Shown: positions 17,649 to 24,473 of the stretch, one piece after another
Layout of the letters: each line of letters starts with the position of its first letter
Numbering within the stretch: position 1 is the first letter of the stretch
NCBI RefSeq assembly: GCF_014656475.1
Contig: NZ_BNCM01000002.1
Coordinates: 310,001-374,000, forward strand
From: Sinomonas cellulolyticus
Lineage (GTDB): Bacteria > Actinomycetota > Actinomycetes > Actinomycetales > Micrococcaceae
Length of the DNA: 64,000 bases
Direction: 5' to 3'
Translations under genes and position numbers: made by a program
The notes under the pieces: model-generated
What the model saw: the letters and a program-made list of their open reading frames with translations, nothing else
Database searches by the model: none
What the model was told of the DNA's origin: nothing

Positions 17649-18526
17649 TTGACCGCACCGGCGGTCAGGCCGGCCACGATCTTGCGCTGGAACACGAGCA
17701 CAAGGATCACCAGCGGGACAGTGACGATCGTGCCCGCCGCCATGACGGCGGTGTAGGGCTCCTGGTGGGGCTGGGCTCCCGCAAAGTACGCGATCGCCAC
17801 GGTGACGGGCCGCGTTGCATCCGAGGACAGCTGGCTCGCGATGAGGAACTCGTTCCATGCCCCGATGAAGGCGAGGATCGCCGTCGTGAACGTGGCGGGA
17901 GCTGCGAGCGGGAGGATGACCTTGCGGAATGCCTGGCCCTGGGTGCATCCGTCAATGCGCGCTGACTCCTCGAGCTCCCATGGCATCTCGCGGAAGAAGG
18001 AGGTCAGCGTGTAGACCGTGAGCGGCAGCGTGAAGGAGATGTCCGGGATGATCATCGCCTGGTACGTCCCCATCCAGCCGATATTGGTGAACAGCTGGAA
18101 CAGCGGGGTCACGATGGCCACGCCGGGGAACATGGACGCCCCGAGGATGAACCCCATGACCGCGAACTTGAACCGGAAGTTCAGGCGCGCGAGGGCGTAG
18201 GCGGCGAACACGCCGACCACGAGGGCGACCAGCGTCGTCACGCCGGCCACGATCACGCTGTTGATCAGGTTACGGCCGAAGTGGTTGCCAAGGCTCTCGT
18301 CGAACACCGTCGCGAAGTTGTCCCACGTGACGTGGGTGGGAAGGATCGACGTGTCGAAGGTGAACCCCGTGTCGCGGAAGGCCGTGACGATCATCCAGTA
18401 GGCCGGCGCGAGGCACCAGACGAGGATGATGACGGCCGAGACGTAGGTCCGGACCTGCCCCCAGTCGAACTTCTTGCGGCGGGCGGGAGCCGACGCGGTG
18501 CGCGGGAGTGTTGCGGTGGCTGCCAT
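17645..18526 (-). CDS. Sugar ABC transporter permease, MalG/ThuG type
   Basis: The inner membrane subunit of a CUT1-type sugar importer, 293 residues, with about six membrane segments. The EAA-type cytoplasmic loop LEESARIDGCTQGQAFRKVI couples it to an ATPase that is not encoded here and is probably a shared MsiK-like protein. It lies one base from the second permease in the same operon. Confidence 0.93.
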   Translation of the reverse strand: MAATATLPRTASAPARRKKFDWGQVRTYVSAVIILVWCLAPAYWMIVTAFRDTGFTFDTSILPTHVTWDNFATVFDESLGNHFGRNLINSVIVAGVTTLVALVVGVFAAYALARLNFRFKFAVMGFILGASMFPGVAIVTPLFQLFTNIGWMGTYQAMIIPDISFTLPLTVYTLTSFFREMPWELEESARIDGCTQGQAFRKVILPLAAPATFTTAILAFIGAWNEFLIASQLSSDATRPVTVAIAYFAGAQPHQEPYTAVMAAGTIVTVPLVILVLVFQRKIVAGLTAGAVK

Positions 18527-18527
18527 G

Positions 18528-19538
18528 TCACTTCTTTCCCGAGGAGGTGGCCGCGCCCACGGCGTTGGCGCCGAGGAAGCGGACGAAGATGAACGCCACG
18601 AGGAAGATCACGAGGAACGTGATGGTGGACAGTGCGGCAGCGCTGTTGAACCCCTGCCGGATCTGGTCCACCACGAGGATCGAGAGCGTCGAGGTGTTGT
18701 TGGCGCCCTGGGTCATGATGAACGGGAGGTCGAACATACGCAGGGCATCAAGGGCGCGGAAGAGGATCGCGACCATGAGCGCGGGCCGGACGAGTGGGAG
18801 CGTGATCTGGGTGAAGCGCTGCCAGGTGCTCGCTCCATCGACCTTGGCCGCCTCGTAGACCTCGTCCGGAATCAGCTGGAGCCCAGCGAGGATGAGGAGC
18901 GCCATGAACGGCGTGGTCTTCCAGACGTCCGCGATGATGATCGCCCACTTGGCCGGCCACTCGGATCCGGTCCAGAGGATCTGCGTGCCGAAGAGCTTGT
19001 TGGCGATTCCGTCGAAGGCGAAGATGAAGAACCACAGCTTGGCCGTGACGGCGGTCGGGATGGCCCAGGGGACGAGGACGGCGGCGCGGACGGCGCTGCG
19101 CCCCTTGAAGGCGCGGGCCATGATGACGGCCATCCAGAAGCCGATGACCGTTTCGAGAGCCACTGTCACGACAGCGAAGAAGAAGGTGGTGCCCATCGAG
19201 GACCAGAACTGCGATCCCAGCGTTCCGGGAGGGCAGGGCTGGCCGCTGCACTGCTGGAACAGCCAGTCAGTGTAGTTGCTGAACCCAGCCGGGCCACCGG
19301 CTTCGAAGAGGCCAGTCGTGGGGTTGAGGCTCTGATCCTTCTGGAACGAGATGACGATCGCGTTGATCACCGGGTAGACGATGACGATCGCCAGGAGAAT
19401 AAGGGTGGGCAGCAGGAGCACCGAGGCCCAACGCCCTTGGGTGACCTGCTTCCGGTCAGCGCTCTCGCGCTTCGGCATCTGGTGCGTCGCGGTGGACGCG
19501 GTCTTCTCTGTGGACCGTGGAGGTACCTCAGTGGACAT
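18528..19538 (-). CDS. Sugar ABC transporter permease, MalF/ThuF type
   Basis: The partner permease, 336 residues. The start is ATG at 19538 with GGAGA a few bases upstream; the open frame beyond it crosses the intergenic hairpin and is not used. It has several membrane segments, a periplasmic loop with two cysteines (FQQCSGQPCPPG) and the EAA loop YEAAKVDGASTWQRFTQI. It forms a heterodimeric channel with the downstream MalG-type protein. Confidence 0.93.
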   Translation of the reverse strand: MSTEVPPRSTEKTASTATHQMPKRESADRKQVTQGRWASVLLLPTLILLAIVIVYPVINAIVISFQKDQSLNPTTGLFEAGGPAGFSNYTDWLFQQCSGQPCPPGTLGSQFWSSMGTTFFFAVVTVALETVIGFWMAVIMARAFKGRSAVRAAVLVPWAIPTAVTAKLWFFIFAFDGIANKLFGTQILWTGSEWPAKWAIIIADVWKTTPFMALLILAGLQLIPDEVYEAAKVDGASTWQRFTQITLPLVRPALMVAILFRALDALRMFDLPFIMTQGANNTSTLSILVVDQIRQGFNSAAALSTITFLVIFLVAFIFVRFLGANAVGAATSSGKK

Positions 19539-19558
19539 GATGTCTCCTGTCGGGAAGG

Positions 19559-19593
19559 GGACGGCCCGGCGCCCGGATGACGCCGGGCCGTCC
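19559..19593 (-). terminator. Intercistronic hairpin between the sugar-binding protein and permease genes
   Basis: GGACGGCCCGGCG at 19559-19571 pairs perfectly with 19581-19593, with a nine-base loop. Such hairpins after binding-protein genes reduce read-through or stabilise the upstream mRNA, giving more binding protein than permease. Confidence 0.7.
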
Positions 19594-19604
19594 ATCCTCG
19601 AGGG

Positions 19605-20906
19605 CTACTTGGCGCCTGCCGCCACGAGCGCGTTCTGCATGTCGCTCAGGGCCTGGTCAACCGACTTCTCGCCCTTCAATGCCGAGTAGGCGTTGTCCTG
19701 GATGGCCTTGGTGACACCCGGGTAGTACGGGGTCACAGGGCGTGGGACGGCGTTCTGGATCGACGTCAGCAGCGTCGGCAGATACGGCAGCTTGGCCGTC
19801 AGGTCCTTGTCCGTGTAGAGGTTGGAGAGCACGGGGGCCAGCGAACCGCGGATCGCGAAGTTCTTCTGCTGCTCGGCGCTCGTCATGTACTTCAGGAAGT
19901 CCAGCGCGGTGGCCTTGTTCTTGGAGTAGACGCTGATCGCTGCGTTGTGGCCGCCGAGCGACGAGGCACCCGGGCCGTCCTTGCCCGGCAGCGGCGCGAC
20001 GCCGAACTTGTCGGCGACCTTGGACGAGCCGTCCGTCTTGGACGCAATGTTGTACACGTACGGCCAGTTGCGCAGGAAGAGGAGCTTTCCGTCCTGGAAC
20101 GCGGTGCGGCTCTCCTCCTCCTTGTAGGTGATCGCCTCAGCAGGGATGTTGCCGTTCTTGAAGGCGTCCACGAGCTTGCTCAGACCGGTCTTGGACTCCG
20201 GCGAGTTCACGACCGCCTTGCCCGAGTCGTCGACGATCTTGCCGCCCCACGTGTTGATGGCCTCGGCGGCGTTGACCGTGAGTCCCTCGTACTTCTGGAA
20301 CTGGCCCGCATAGCAGCCCATGTTGTTCTGCTTCGCGATCGAGCACATGTTCATCATCTCGTCCCACGTCTTCGGCGGGTTGGGCACGAGATCCTTGCGG
20401 TAGTACAGCAGGCCGCCATCGGAGGACTGGGGCGCGGCGTAGATCGTGCCGCCGTACGTGGCCGTCTTGACGGTGGAGGGGAGCATCCCGGTCGTGTCGA
20501 TGGCCAGCTTGTCCTTGAGCGGCTGGAGCCAGCCCTTGGCAGCGAACTCGGCGGTCCACACGACGTCGACATCGACCACGTCGTAGCTTGCGTCCTTCGC
20601 CTGGAAGTGCTGGACCAGATCGTCATGCTGCTGGTCTGCGGAGTCCGACTGCTCCTTGAAGGTGACCTTCTGGTCGGGATGGGCGGCATTCCACTCATCG
20701 ATCATCGGCCGGACCACATTCGAGTTGTCCTTGCCCTGGACGTAGGTGATCGGCCCGCGGCCGTCCTGATTGTTGGCGGCATCTCCTCCGCCGCTCGCGT
20801 TCCCCCCGCCACCCCCGCTCGATCCGCTGCAGCCCGAGAGTGCCAAGACCAGGACGCTCGCCGCTGCGAACGGAGATGCATACCTGGAGAACTTGCGGTT
20901 TCTCAT
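19605..20906 (-). CDS. Extracellular sugar-binding lipoprotein (ThuE/MalE-like)
   Basis: The product has 433 residues and is the first gene of the ABC sugar operon. The lipoprotein signal ends in the lipobox LSGC, followed by a Gly/Ser/Asn linker. The rest is a family 1 solute-binding protein (VVWTAEFAAKGWLQPL, YYRKDLVPNPPKTWDEM, SLGGHNAAISVYSKN). These residues and its length resemble trehalose/maltose-binding proteins, but the sugar is not fixed by sequence. It is preceded by a good promoter overlapped by a LacI-type operator. Confidence 0.93.
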   Translation of the reverse strand: MRNRKFSRYASPFAAASVLVLALSGCSGSSGGGGGNASGGGDAANNQDGRGPITYVQGKDNSNVVRPMIDEWNAAHPDQKVTFKEQSDSADQQHDDLVQHFQAKDASYDVVDVDVVWTAEFAAKGWLQPLKDKLAIDTTGMLPSTVKTATYGGTIYAAPQSSDGGLLYYRKDLVPNPPKTWDEMMNMCSIAKQNNMGCYAGQFQKYEGLTVNAAEAINTWGGKIVDDSGKAVVNSPESKTGLSKLVDAFKNGNIPAEAITYKEEESRTAFQDGKLLFLRNWPYVYNIASKTDGSSKVADKFGVAPLPGKDGPGASSLGGHNAAISVYSKNKATALDFLKYMTSAEQQKNFAIRGSLAPVLSNLYTDKDLTAKLPYLPTLLTSIQNAVPRPVTPYYPGVTKAIQDNAYSALKGEKSVDQALSDMQNALVAAGAK

Positions 20907-20982
20907 GCTCCGACTCCTGTGTTGGGCGAGGCAGCGCGCGCACCAGAACGCATCGCCACCTCAATGATGTGTGGTGGACCTC

Positions 20983-21011
20983 ACACTAGGGGGACGATAC
21001 CCCCTGTGCAA
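20983..21011 (-). promoter_or_regulatory. Promoter with LacI-type operator for the sugar ABC operon
   Basis: Read on the minus strand, TTGCAC (21006-21011) and TAGTGT (20983-20988) are separated by exactly 17 bases. The palindrome core AAGCGCTT at 21010-21017 overlaps the -35 box, as expected for a LacI/GalR operator. Bound repressor would block RNA polymerase. Confidence 0.7.
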
Positions 21012-21070
21012 GCGCTTACGCAGATCGTGTCCTCCCCGTGATCTTGGGCGCTCCTCCACCCGGGAACAGG

Positions 21071-21099
21071 TCAGGCCGCTCCCGAGGGGAGCGGCCTGA
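21071..21099 (-). terminator. Hairpin after the LEA-like gene
   Basis: TCAGGCCGCTCCC at 21071-21083 pairs perfectly with 21087-21099, leaving a three-base loop. It lies just after the minus-strand stop at 21121. Confidence 0.75.
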
Positions 21100-21120
21100 G
21101 ACGTCGGAACCGGAGGTGCG

Positions 21121-21402
21121 CTAGTCCTTGTCCCCCGTGAAGATTCCGGCGATCTTTGATCCGAGGCCCTTGACGTTCTGGGCCACATCCTCGGCCAAGT
21201 CCTTCGCGTGCTGGCCGACGTCACCGGAGAAGAAATCCTTGACGTTCTCGGTAGCGTCGGCAGCGAACCCCTTGGCGCTCTCGACAGCGTCACCGGCGAA
21301 GTCCTTGACGTTCTCGGCAGCCTCTCCCGCGAGTTCGCGGCCCTTCTCCAGCGCAGCGTCGAAGCCTTCCTTGGCGCCTCCGGCGCCGTTGCCCTCGCTC
21401 AT
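21121..21402 (-). CDS. Small LEA-like / CsbD-like helical repeat protein
   Basis: The product has 93 residues of mostly Ala, Lys, Glu and Asp, with imperfect 11-residue repeats (ENVKDFAGDAVESAKGF and ATENVKDFFSGDVGQHAK). This pattern is typical of desiccation- or stress-related LEA/CsbD-like proteins. There is no signal peptide. The start is ATG at 21402 with GGGAGAGG upstream; an in-frame ATG seven codons earlier is possible. Function is inferred only from composition. Confidence 0.8.
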   Translation of the reverse strand: MSEGNGAGGAKEGFDAALEKGRELAGEAAENVKDFAGDAVESAKGFAADATENVKDFFSGDVGQHAKDLAEDVAQNVKGLGSKIAGIFTGDKD

Positions 21403-21417
21403 CGATGCACCTCTCCC

Positions 21418-21463
21418 TTTCATGGCCGGGGTGCCGGCCGTTTCATGGCCGGGGTGCCGGCCG
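21418..21463. repeat. Perfect 23-bp tandem duplication
   Basis: A 23-base unit beginning TTTCATGGCCGGGG is present twice in a row (21418-21440 and 21441-21463). Each unit holds the small palindrome GGCCGG/CCGGCC. It lies just upstream of the LEA-like gene and could be a hairpin pair or a recent duplication. Confidence 0.85.
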
Positions 21464-21599
21464 CTCGGCGTGGGCGAAACGCGCCCCACACCCGACGCTA
21501 GGGGCACCGGGTGGACCGTACAAGGCGATCCGGCCCGGGGCGATAGCCGAGCCCGGAGCTCAGCCGGTCGGAAGCCGGCCCGCCAGGCGCCGTGCCGCG

Positions 21600-22244
21600 T
21601 CAGCGGACCCGCTCGGCCCGGCTGAAGCGGGACCGGGCCCCCGACGTGATGTGGACGAGGACCGGAACAGAGATGCCCACGACGCTCTCGAGTCGGGTGA
21701 CGAGCCAGCCGGCGTCCGCTGCCAAGGCGGCAGGATCCGCGCCCTGCCGGGCAACAAGTCTGAGCCGGAGGGCGGTGCGGCCCTCGAAGTCGACGGCGGC
21801 AACACTGCTTCCCAGCACATCCTTGCGCGGGGCGAGTGCCGCACGCATCGCCTGCTCCACGGCGGCGGCGGAGATGCTGACCCTGCCCGGCACTTCGCCG
21901 GGGAGGAACTCGCCACCCGGCCCGGCACCCCCATCGGGCCCGGTTGACGCGACCAGGTCGCGGCGCCCCTTCCCCTGCTGCGCGATCCACCAGATCATCA
22001 GGAGCACGACGACGACCGCAGCCACCGTGAGCATGAGCCACAGCCATGACACCCGCGTGCCCGGCACTCGGGAGCCCTCGAACACGACGCCCACGGCCTC
22101 GGCTGCCGAGGGTGCCCACGTGTGCCACCACGCACCGACGGCGGGGATGGTGGCAAGCAGCACGATGATCGCTCCGACCGCGAGGACCGCGGCGCCGAAG
22201 AGGAAGACCAGGACCCGGTTGAGGGTGCGTGGGGTGCCGTTCAT
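21600..22244 (-). CDS. AmaP-type alkaline-shock membrane anchor protein
   Basis: The product has 214 residues with two membrane segments near the N-terminus (VLVFLFGAAVLAVGAIIVLL and LWLMLTVAAVVVVLLMIW). A cytoplasmic C-terminal domain rich in ARQGADPAALAADAG resembles the anchor proteins of Asp23. It is the last gene of a five-gene run whose overlaps suggest one operon, and it probably anchors Asp23 proteins to the membrane. Confidence 0.8.
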   Translation of the reverse strand: MNGTPRTLNRVLVFLFGAAVLAVGAIIVLLATIPAVGAWWHTWAPSAAEAVGVVFEGSRVPGTRVSWLWLMLTVAAVVVVLLMIWWIAQQGKGRRDLVASTGPDGGAGPGGEFLPGEVPGRVSISAAAVEQAMRAALAPRKDVLGSSVAAVDFEGRTALRLRLVARQGADPAALAADAGWLVTRLESVVGISVPVLVHITSGARSRFSRAERVR

Positions 22245-22858
22245 GCGCCGACCACCCCCGTGCCCTCGACCCGGACCCGCAGTTGCGGGTAGGGGTCAGG
22301 CCGGAGCCGGGCGAGCTCGTCCTCGGTGGCAGCGAGCACGTCCTCGGCGCGGACCGGCATGCCGGAGGTGGGGCGGACGTTGACCACCGCTTCGCGATCG
22401 CTCAGCACTACGTTGACCTGTTCGGGGCGCACCAGGGCCGCGGCGCGGGCCCGCCGCGCGAGCGCAGAGGCGAGCACCTCGTCGTCGACCACAACGGCGA
22501 CCCGGCCGCCCGGCAGCGAACGCCGGCCGCGTCGGCCCTGCCGCACGGCGACGACCACGAGCATGATCCCGACCATCACGAGGACCGCCCCGATCAGGCC
22601 CAGGAGGCCTCGGTTGGTATCCCCCGGCAGCCCGGCCACAGCGTGCGCAGCCGATTCTGGATCGATGAGCCACGCGGGCTGCCCGAAGGCCTGGAGCGTG
22701 GACTCGAGCAGCAGGTACGCGCACCCCAAGGCGACCACGACGGCCACACCGGCGGCGACGTACGCCCGCGAGGAGCTGGTCTCGCGGCGCACGGCGGAGT
22801 CGAGCCCGTGGGGAGAGCCGGACGCGGCTTGCCGGCGCGGGGATGGTCGCTCAGGCAT
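22241..22858 (-). CDS. DUF6286-type membrane protein of the Asp23 cluster
   Basis: The product has 205 residues with two membrane segments (around 35-55 and 85-110) and a C-terminal domain. This domain holds a VDDEVLASALARRARAAALV helix and ends LRVRVEGTG, a strand that resembles the end of Asp23 folds. The start is ATG at 22858. It overlaps its neighbours on both sides (8 and 4 bases). This organisation, Asp23 with two anchor-like proteins, is common in actinobacteria. Confidence 0.78.
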   Translation of the reverse strand: MPERPSPRRQAASGSPHGLDSAVRRETSSSRAYVAAGVAVVVALGCAYLLLESTLQAFGQPAWLIDPESAAHAVAGLPGDTNRGLLGLIGAVLVMVGIMLVVVAVRQGRRGRRSLPGGRVAVVVDDEVLASALARRARAAALVRPEQVNVVLSDREAVVNVRPTSGMPVRAEDVLAATEDELARLRPDPYPQLRVRVEGTGVVGA

Positions 22859-23282
22859 GAGCCGCCTCCCGCCAGGGGGCGAGCGGGCGCACGGGGCGCC
22901 CGACTCGCATCCCGGAGATCCGCAGGTCGACGCGGGAGAGCGTTGCGCCGCTGAGCCGTGTGACCGACTCGAGGATGACGCCCTTGGCCCTGGCGCAGCG
23001 CTCCCAGACGCTGCCGCCCCACGCGTCGAGCCCGGCGCCCTCCGTGCCAAGGTCCGGGATCGCGACCGGAGCGACGATCCGCAGGGCGAGCAGGCCGGCG
23101 TCGTCCGACCAGTCGACGCGCACGTCGGAGGGCCGCACGCCGAGCTCAGCCGCGGCGGCGGCCTGCGCGAGGCTCGTCAGCGCCTGCGTGCTCACGCGAT
23201 TGAGTCCGGCGAGTGTCTGCCCCGGTGCGCGAGCCGGAGGCGCTGGCACGAAGCCAGGATTGCCGGGGGCGTGGCCCGTCAC
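22851..23282 (-). CDS. Second Asp23-like protein of the cluster
   Basis: The product has 143 residues, starting at GTG 23282, which overlaps the stop of the DUF2273 gene as GTGA. A proline-rich N-terminus (FVPAPPARAPGQ) precedes a domain with DVRVDWSDDAGLLALRIVAPV and a closing VDLRISGMRVG strand, similar in plan to Asp23 domains. No membrane segment is present. It probably acts in the same envelope-stress complex. Confidence 0.7.
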   Translation of the reverse strand: MTGHAPGNPGFVPAPPARAPGQTLAGLNRVSTQALTSLAQAAAAAELGVRPSDVRVDWSDDAGLLALRIVAPVAIPDLGTEGAGLDAWGGSVWERCARAKGVILESVTRLSGATLSRVDLRISGMRVGRPVRPLAPWREAAHA

Positions 23283-23470
23283 GAGGACGATCGCCGCCCG
23301 AGCAGCGCCTCCCAGACGCGCCGCAGGTCGATCTGGCCTTGAACCGCGCGCCCGAGGACGGCGCCCACAGCCATGAAGATGAGGGAGCCGAGGAAGCCCC
23401 ACACGCCGAATTGGAAGGACATGAACGCGAGGAAGGCCCCCACGGCGATGCCCACGACCACGGGATTCAC
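23279..23470 (-). CDS. DUF2273 small membrane protein
   Basis: The product has 63 residues with two closely spaced hydrophobic segments and a short basic tail (GLLGRRSSS type). DUF2273 proteins regularly sit next to Asp23 genes and are thought to help membrane attachment. The start codon overlaps the asp23 stop by ATGA, and the end overlaps the next gene by GTGA. Confidence 0.85.
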   Translation of the reverse strand: MNPVVVGIAVGAFLAFMSFQFGVWGFLGSLIFMAVGAVLGRAVQGQIDLRRVWEALLGRRSSS

Positions 23471-23895
23471 TGCACCTCGATTCCTGAGGGCTTGGCCCCC
23501 TGCCGTGCCTCGCCGATGAACACATCGGCGATCTCGACGTTGACCTCGATGACGTCCAGGCCGGTGAGCTCCTCGACCGCCCGGTACACGGCTGCCCGGA
23601 CCCGCTCGGCGAGCGCCTGGAGCGGAACCCCGTACGAGGCGACGAGCGTGACGTCCACGGCGGCCTGTTCCTGGCCCACCTCGGCGCGCACACCCGCCGC
23701 ATGGTCTGCGGGATTCTGGGCGACCGCGTCCCGGATCGCCCCGAGCGCCCGTGAGGGGCCGGTCCCGAGGGAGTGGACGCCTGCAACCCGACGGGCCGCC
23801 GCGGCAGCGACCTTCGCGACGGCGGCCTCGTGCACCACCGTCCGTCCCGTGGCCGCGGAGGCACCCTCGTACGCGCCTGGCTCCTGGGTCACCAT
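23467..23895 (-). CDS. Asp23/Gls24 family envelope stress protein
   Basis: The product has 142 residues. The Asp23 signature is clear: TVVHEAAVAKVAAAAARRVAGVHSLG near the start, a central VDVTLVASYGVPLQALAERVR segment and a closing DVIEVNVEIADVFIG strand. These proteins line the membrane and respond to envelope or alkaline stress. The start is ATG at 23895 with GAGGAGG upstream. It is the first gene of the cluster and is divergent from the caspase-like operon. Confidence 0.9.
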   Translation of the reverse strand: MVTQEPGAYEGASAATGRTVVHEAAVAKVAAAAARRVAGVHSLGTGPSRALGAIRDAVAQNPADHAAGVRAEVGQEQAAVDVTLVASYGVPLQALAERVRAAVYRAVEELTGLDVIEVNVEIADVFIGEARQGAKPSGIEVQ

Positions 23896-23944
23896 GCCGC
23901 CCCTCCTCGGGTTTCGCCTACGCGCCCTACCTTAGTACGGGCCA

Positions 23945-23985
23945 CCGACACTGGAACGGACTGCGCGCGTCCGACACTGGAACGG
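23945..23985. promoter_or_regulatory. 15-bp direct repeat in the divergent asp23 / caspase-operon promoter region
   Basis: CCGACACTGGAACGG is repeated perfectly at 23945-23959 and 23971-23985, start to start 26 bp. It lies in the 179-bp gap between the asp23 start and the 132-residue gene start. It may be an operator, or contain GGAAC-type -35 elements. Confidence 0.5.
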
Positions 23986-24074
23986 CACACACGCCTGTGA
24001 CAGCATGGCGCTACCAATTCTTCTGCGTTGGCCTGGCTGGGGAGCCTCGCACCGCATGAAGGAGGCCCGCCGAG

Positions 24075-24473
24075 GTGGTCCATCCAGAAGTGCCCCTCGT
24101 GCAGGCATCTGCCCACGGCGGGTGGCAGGTCCGCATCGCACAGCCCGAGCCGATCCCGCCCGAAGTCCTCGACCTCTTCGCGGCCGGCTCCTTCACGCTC
24201 CTCGAGCAGTATGCCCTCACGGCCCCTCCCGACGGCGGCCCCGGCACGGTTGCGCTCTCGCTCCCGCATCTCGGTGCCGCGCGCCGCGCCGTCCTCGTCG
24301 TCCTCCGCGAGAGCCAGTGCCCCGACGTGGTGTACGCGAGCGGGACGGCGGCCGGCGGCCTCGCCTTCCGCATCGTCGCCGGGAAGCACGACGACGACGC
24401 CCGCCTCCTGCTCCTGGCCGTCCGCTCCGAGAGCGCCGGCCCCGACCCCGCAGTCCGGAAGGAATCACCATGA
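24075..24473 (+). CDS. Small protein of unknown family coupled to the hydrolase-caspase gene
   Basis: The product has 132 residues, starting at GTG 24075 with GGAGG at 24061-24065. It is soluble with no signal peptide or membrane segment. The fold looks alpha/beta with hydrophobic strands (RRAVLVVLRES, ARLLLLAVRSES). I do not recognise the family. Its stop overlaps the next start as ATGA, so the two proteins are very probably made together. It may be a sensor, an inhibitor or an adaptor for the caspase-like protein. Confidence 0.8.
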   Translation: MVHPEVPLVQASAHGGWQVRIAQPEPIPPEVLDLFAAGSFTLLEQYALTAPPDGGPGTVALSLPHLGAARRAVLVVLRESQCPDVVYASGTAAGGLAFRIVAGKHDDDARLLLLAVRSESAGPDPAVRKESP

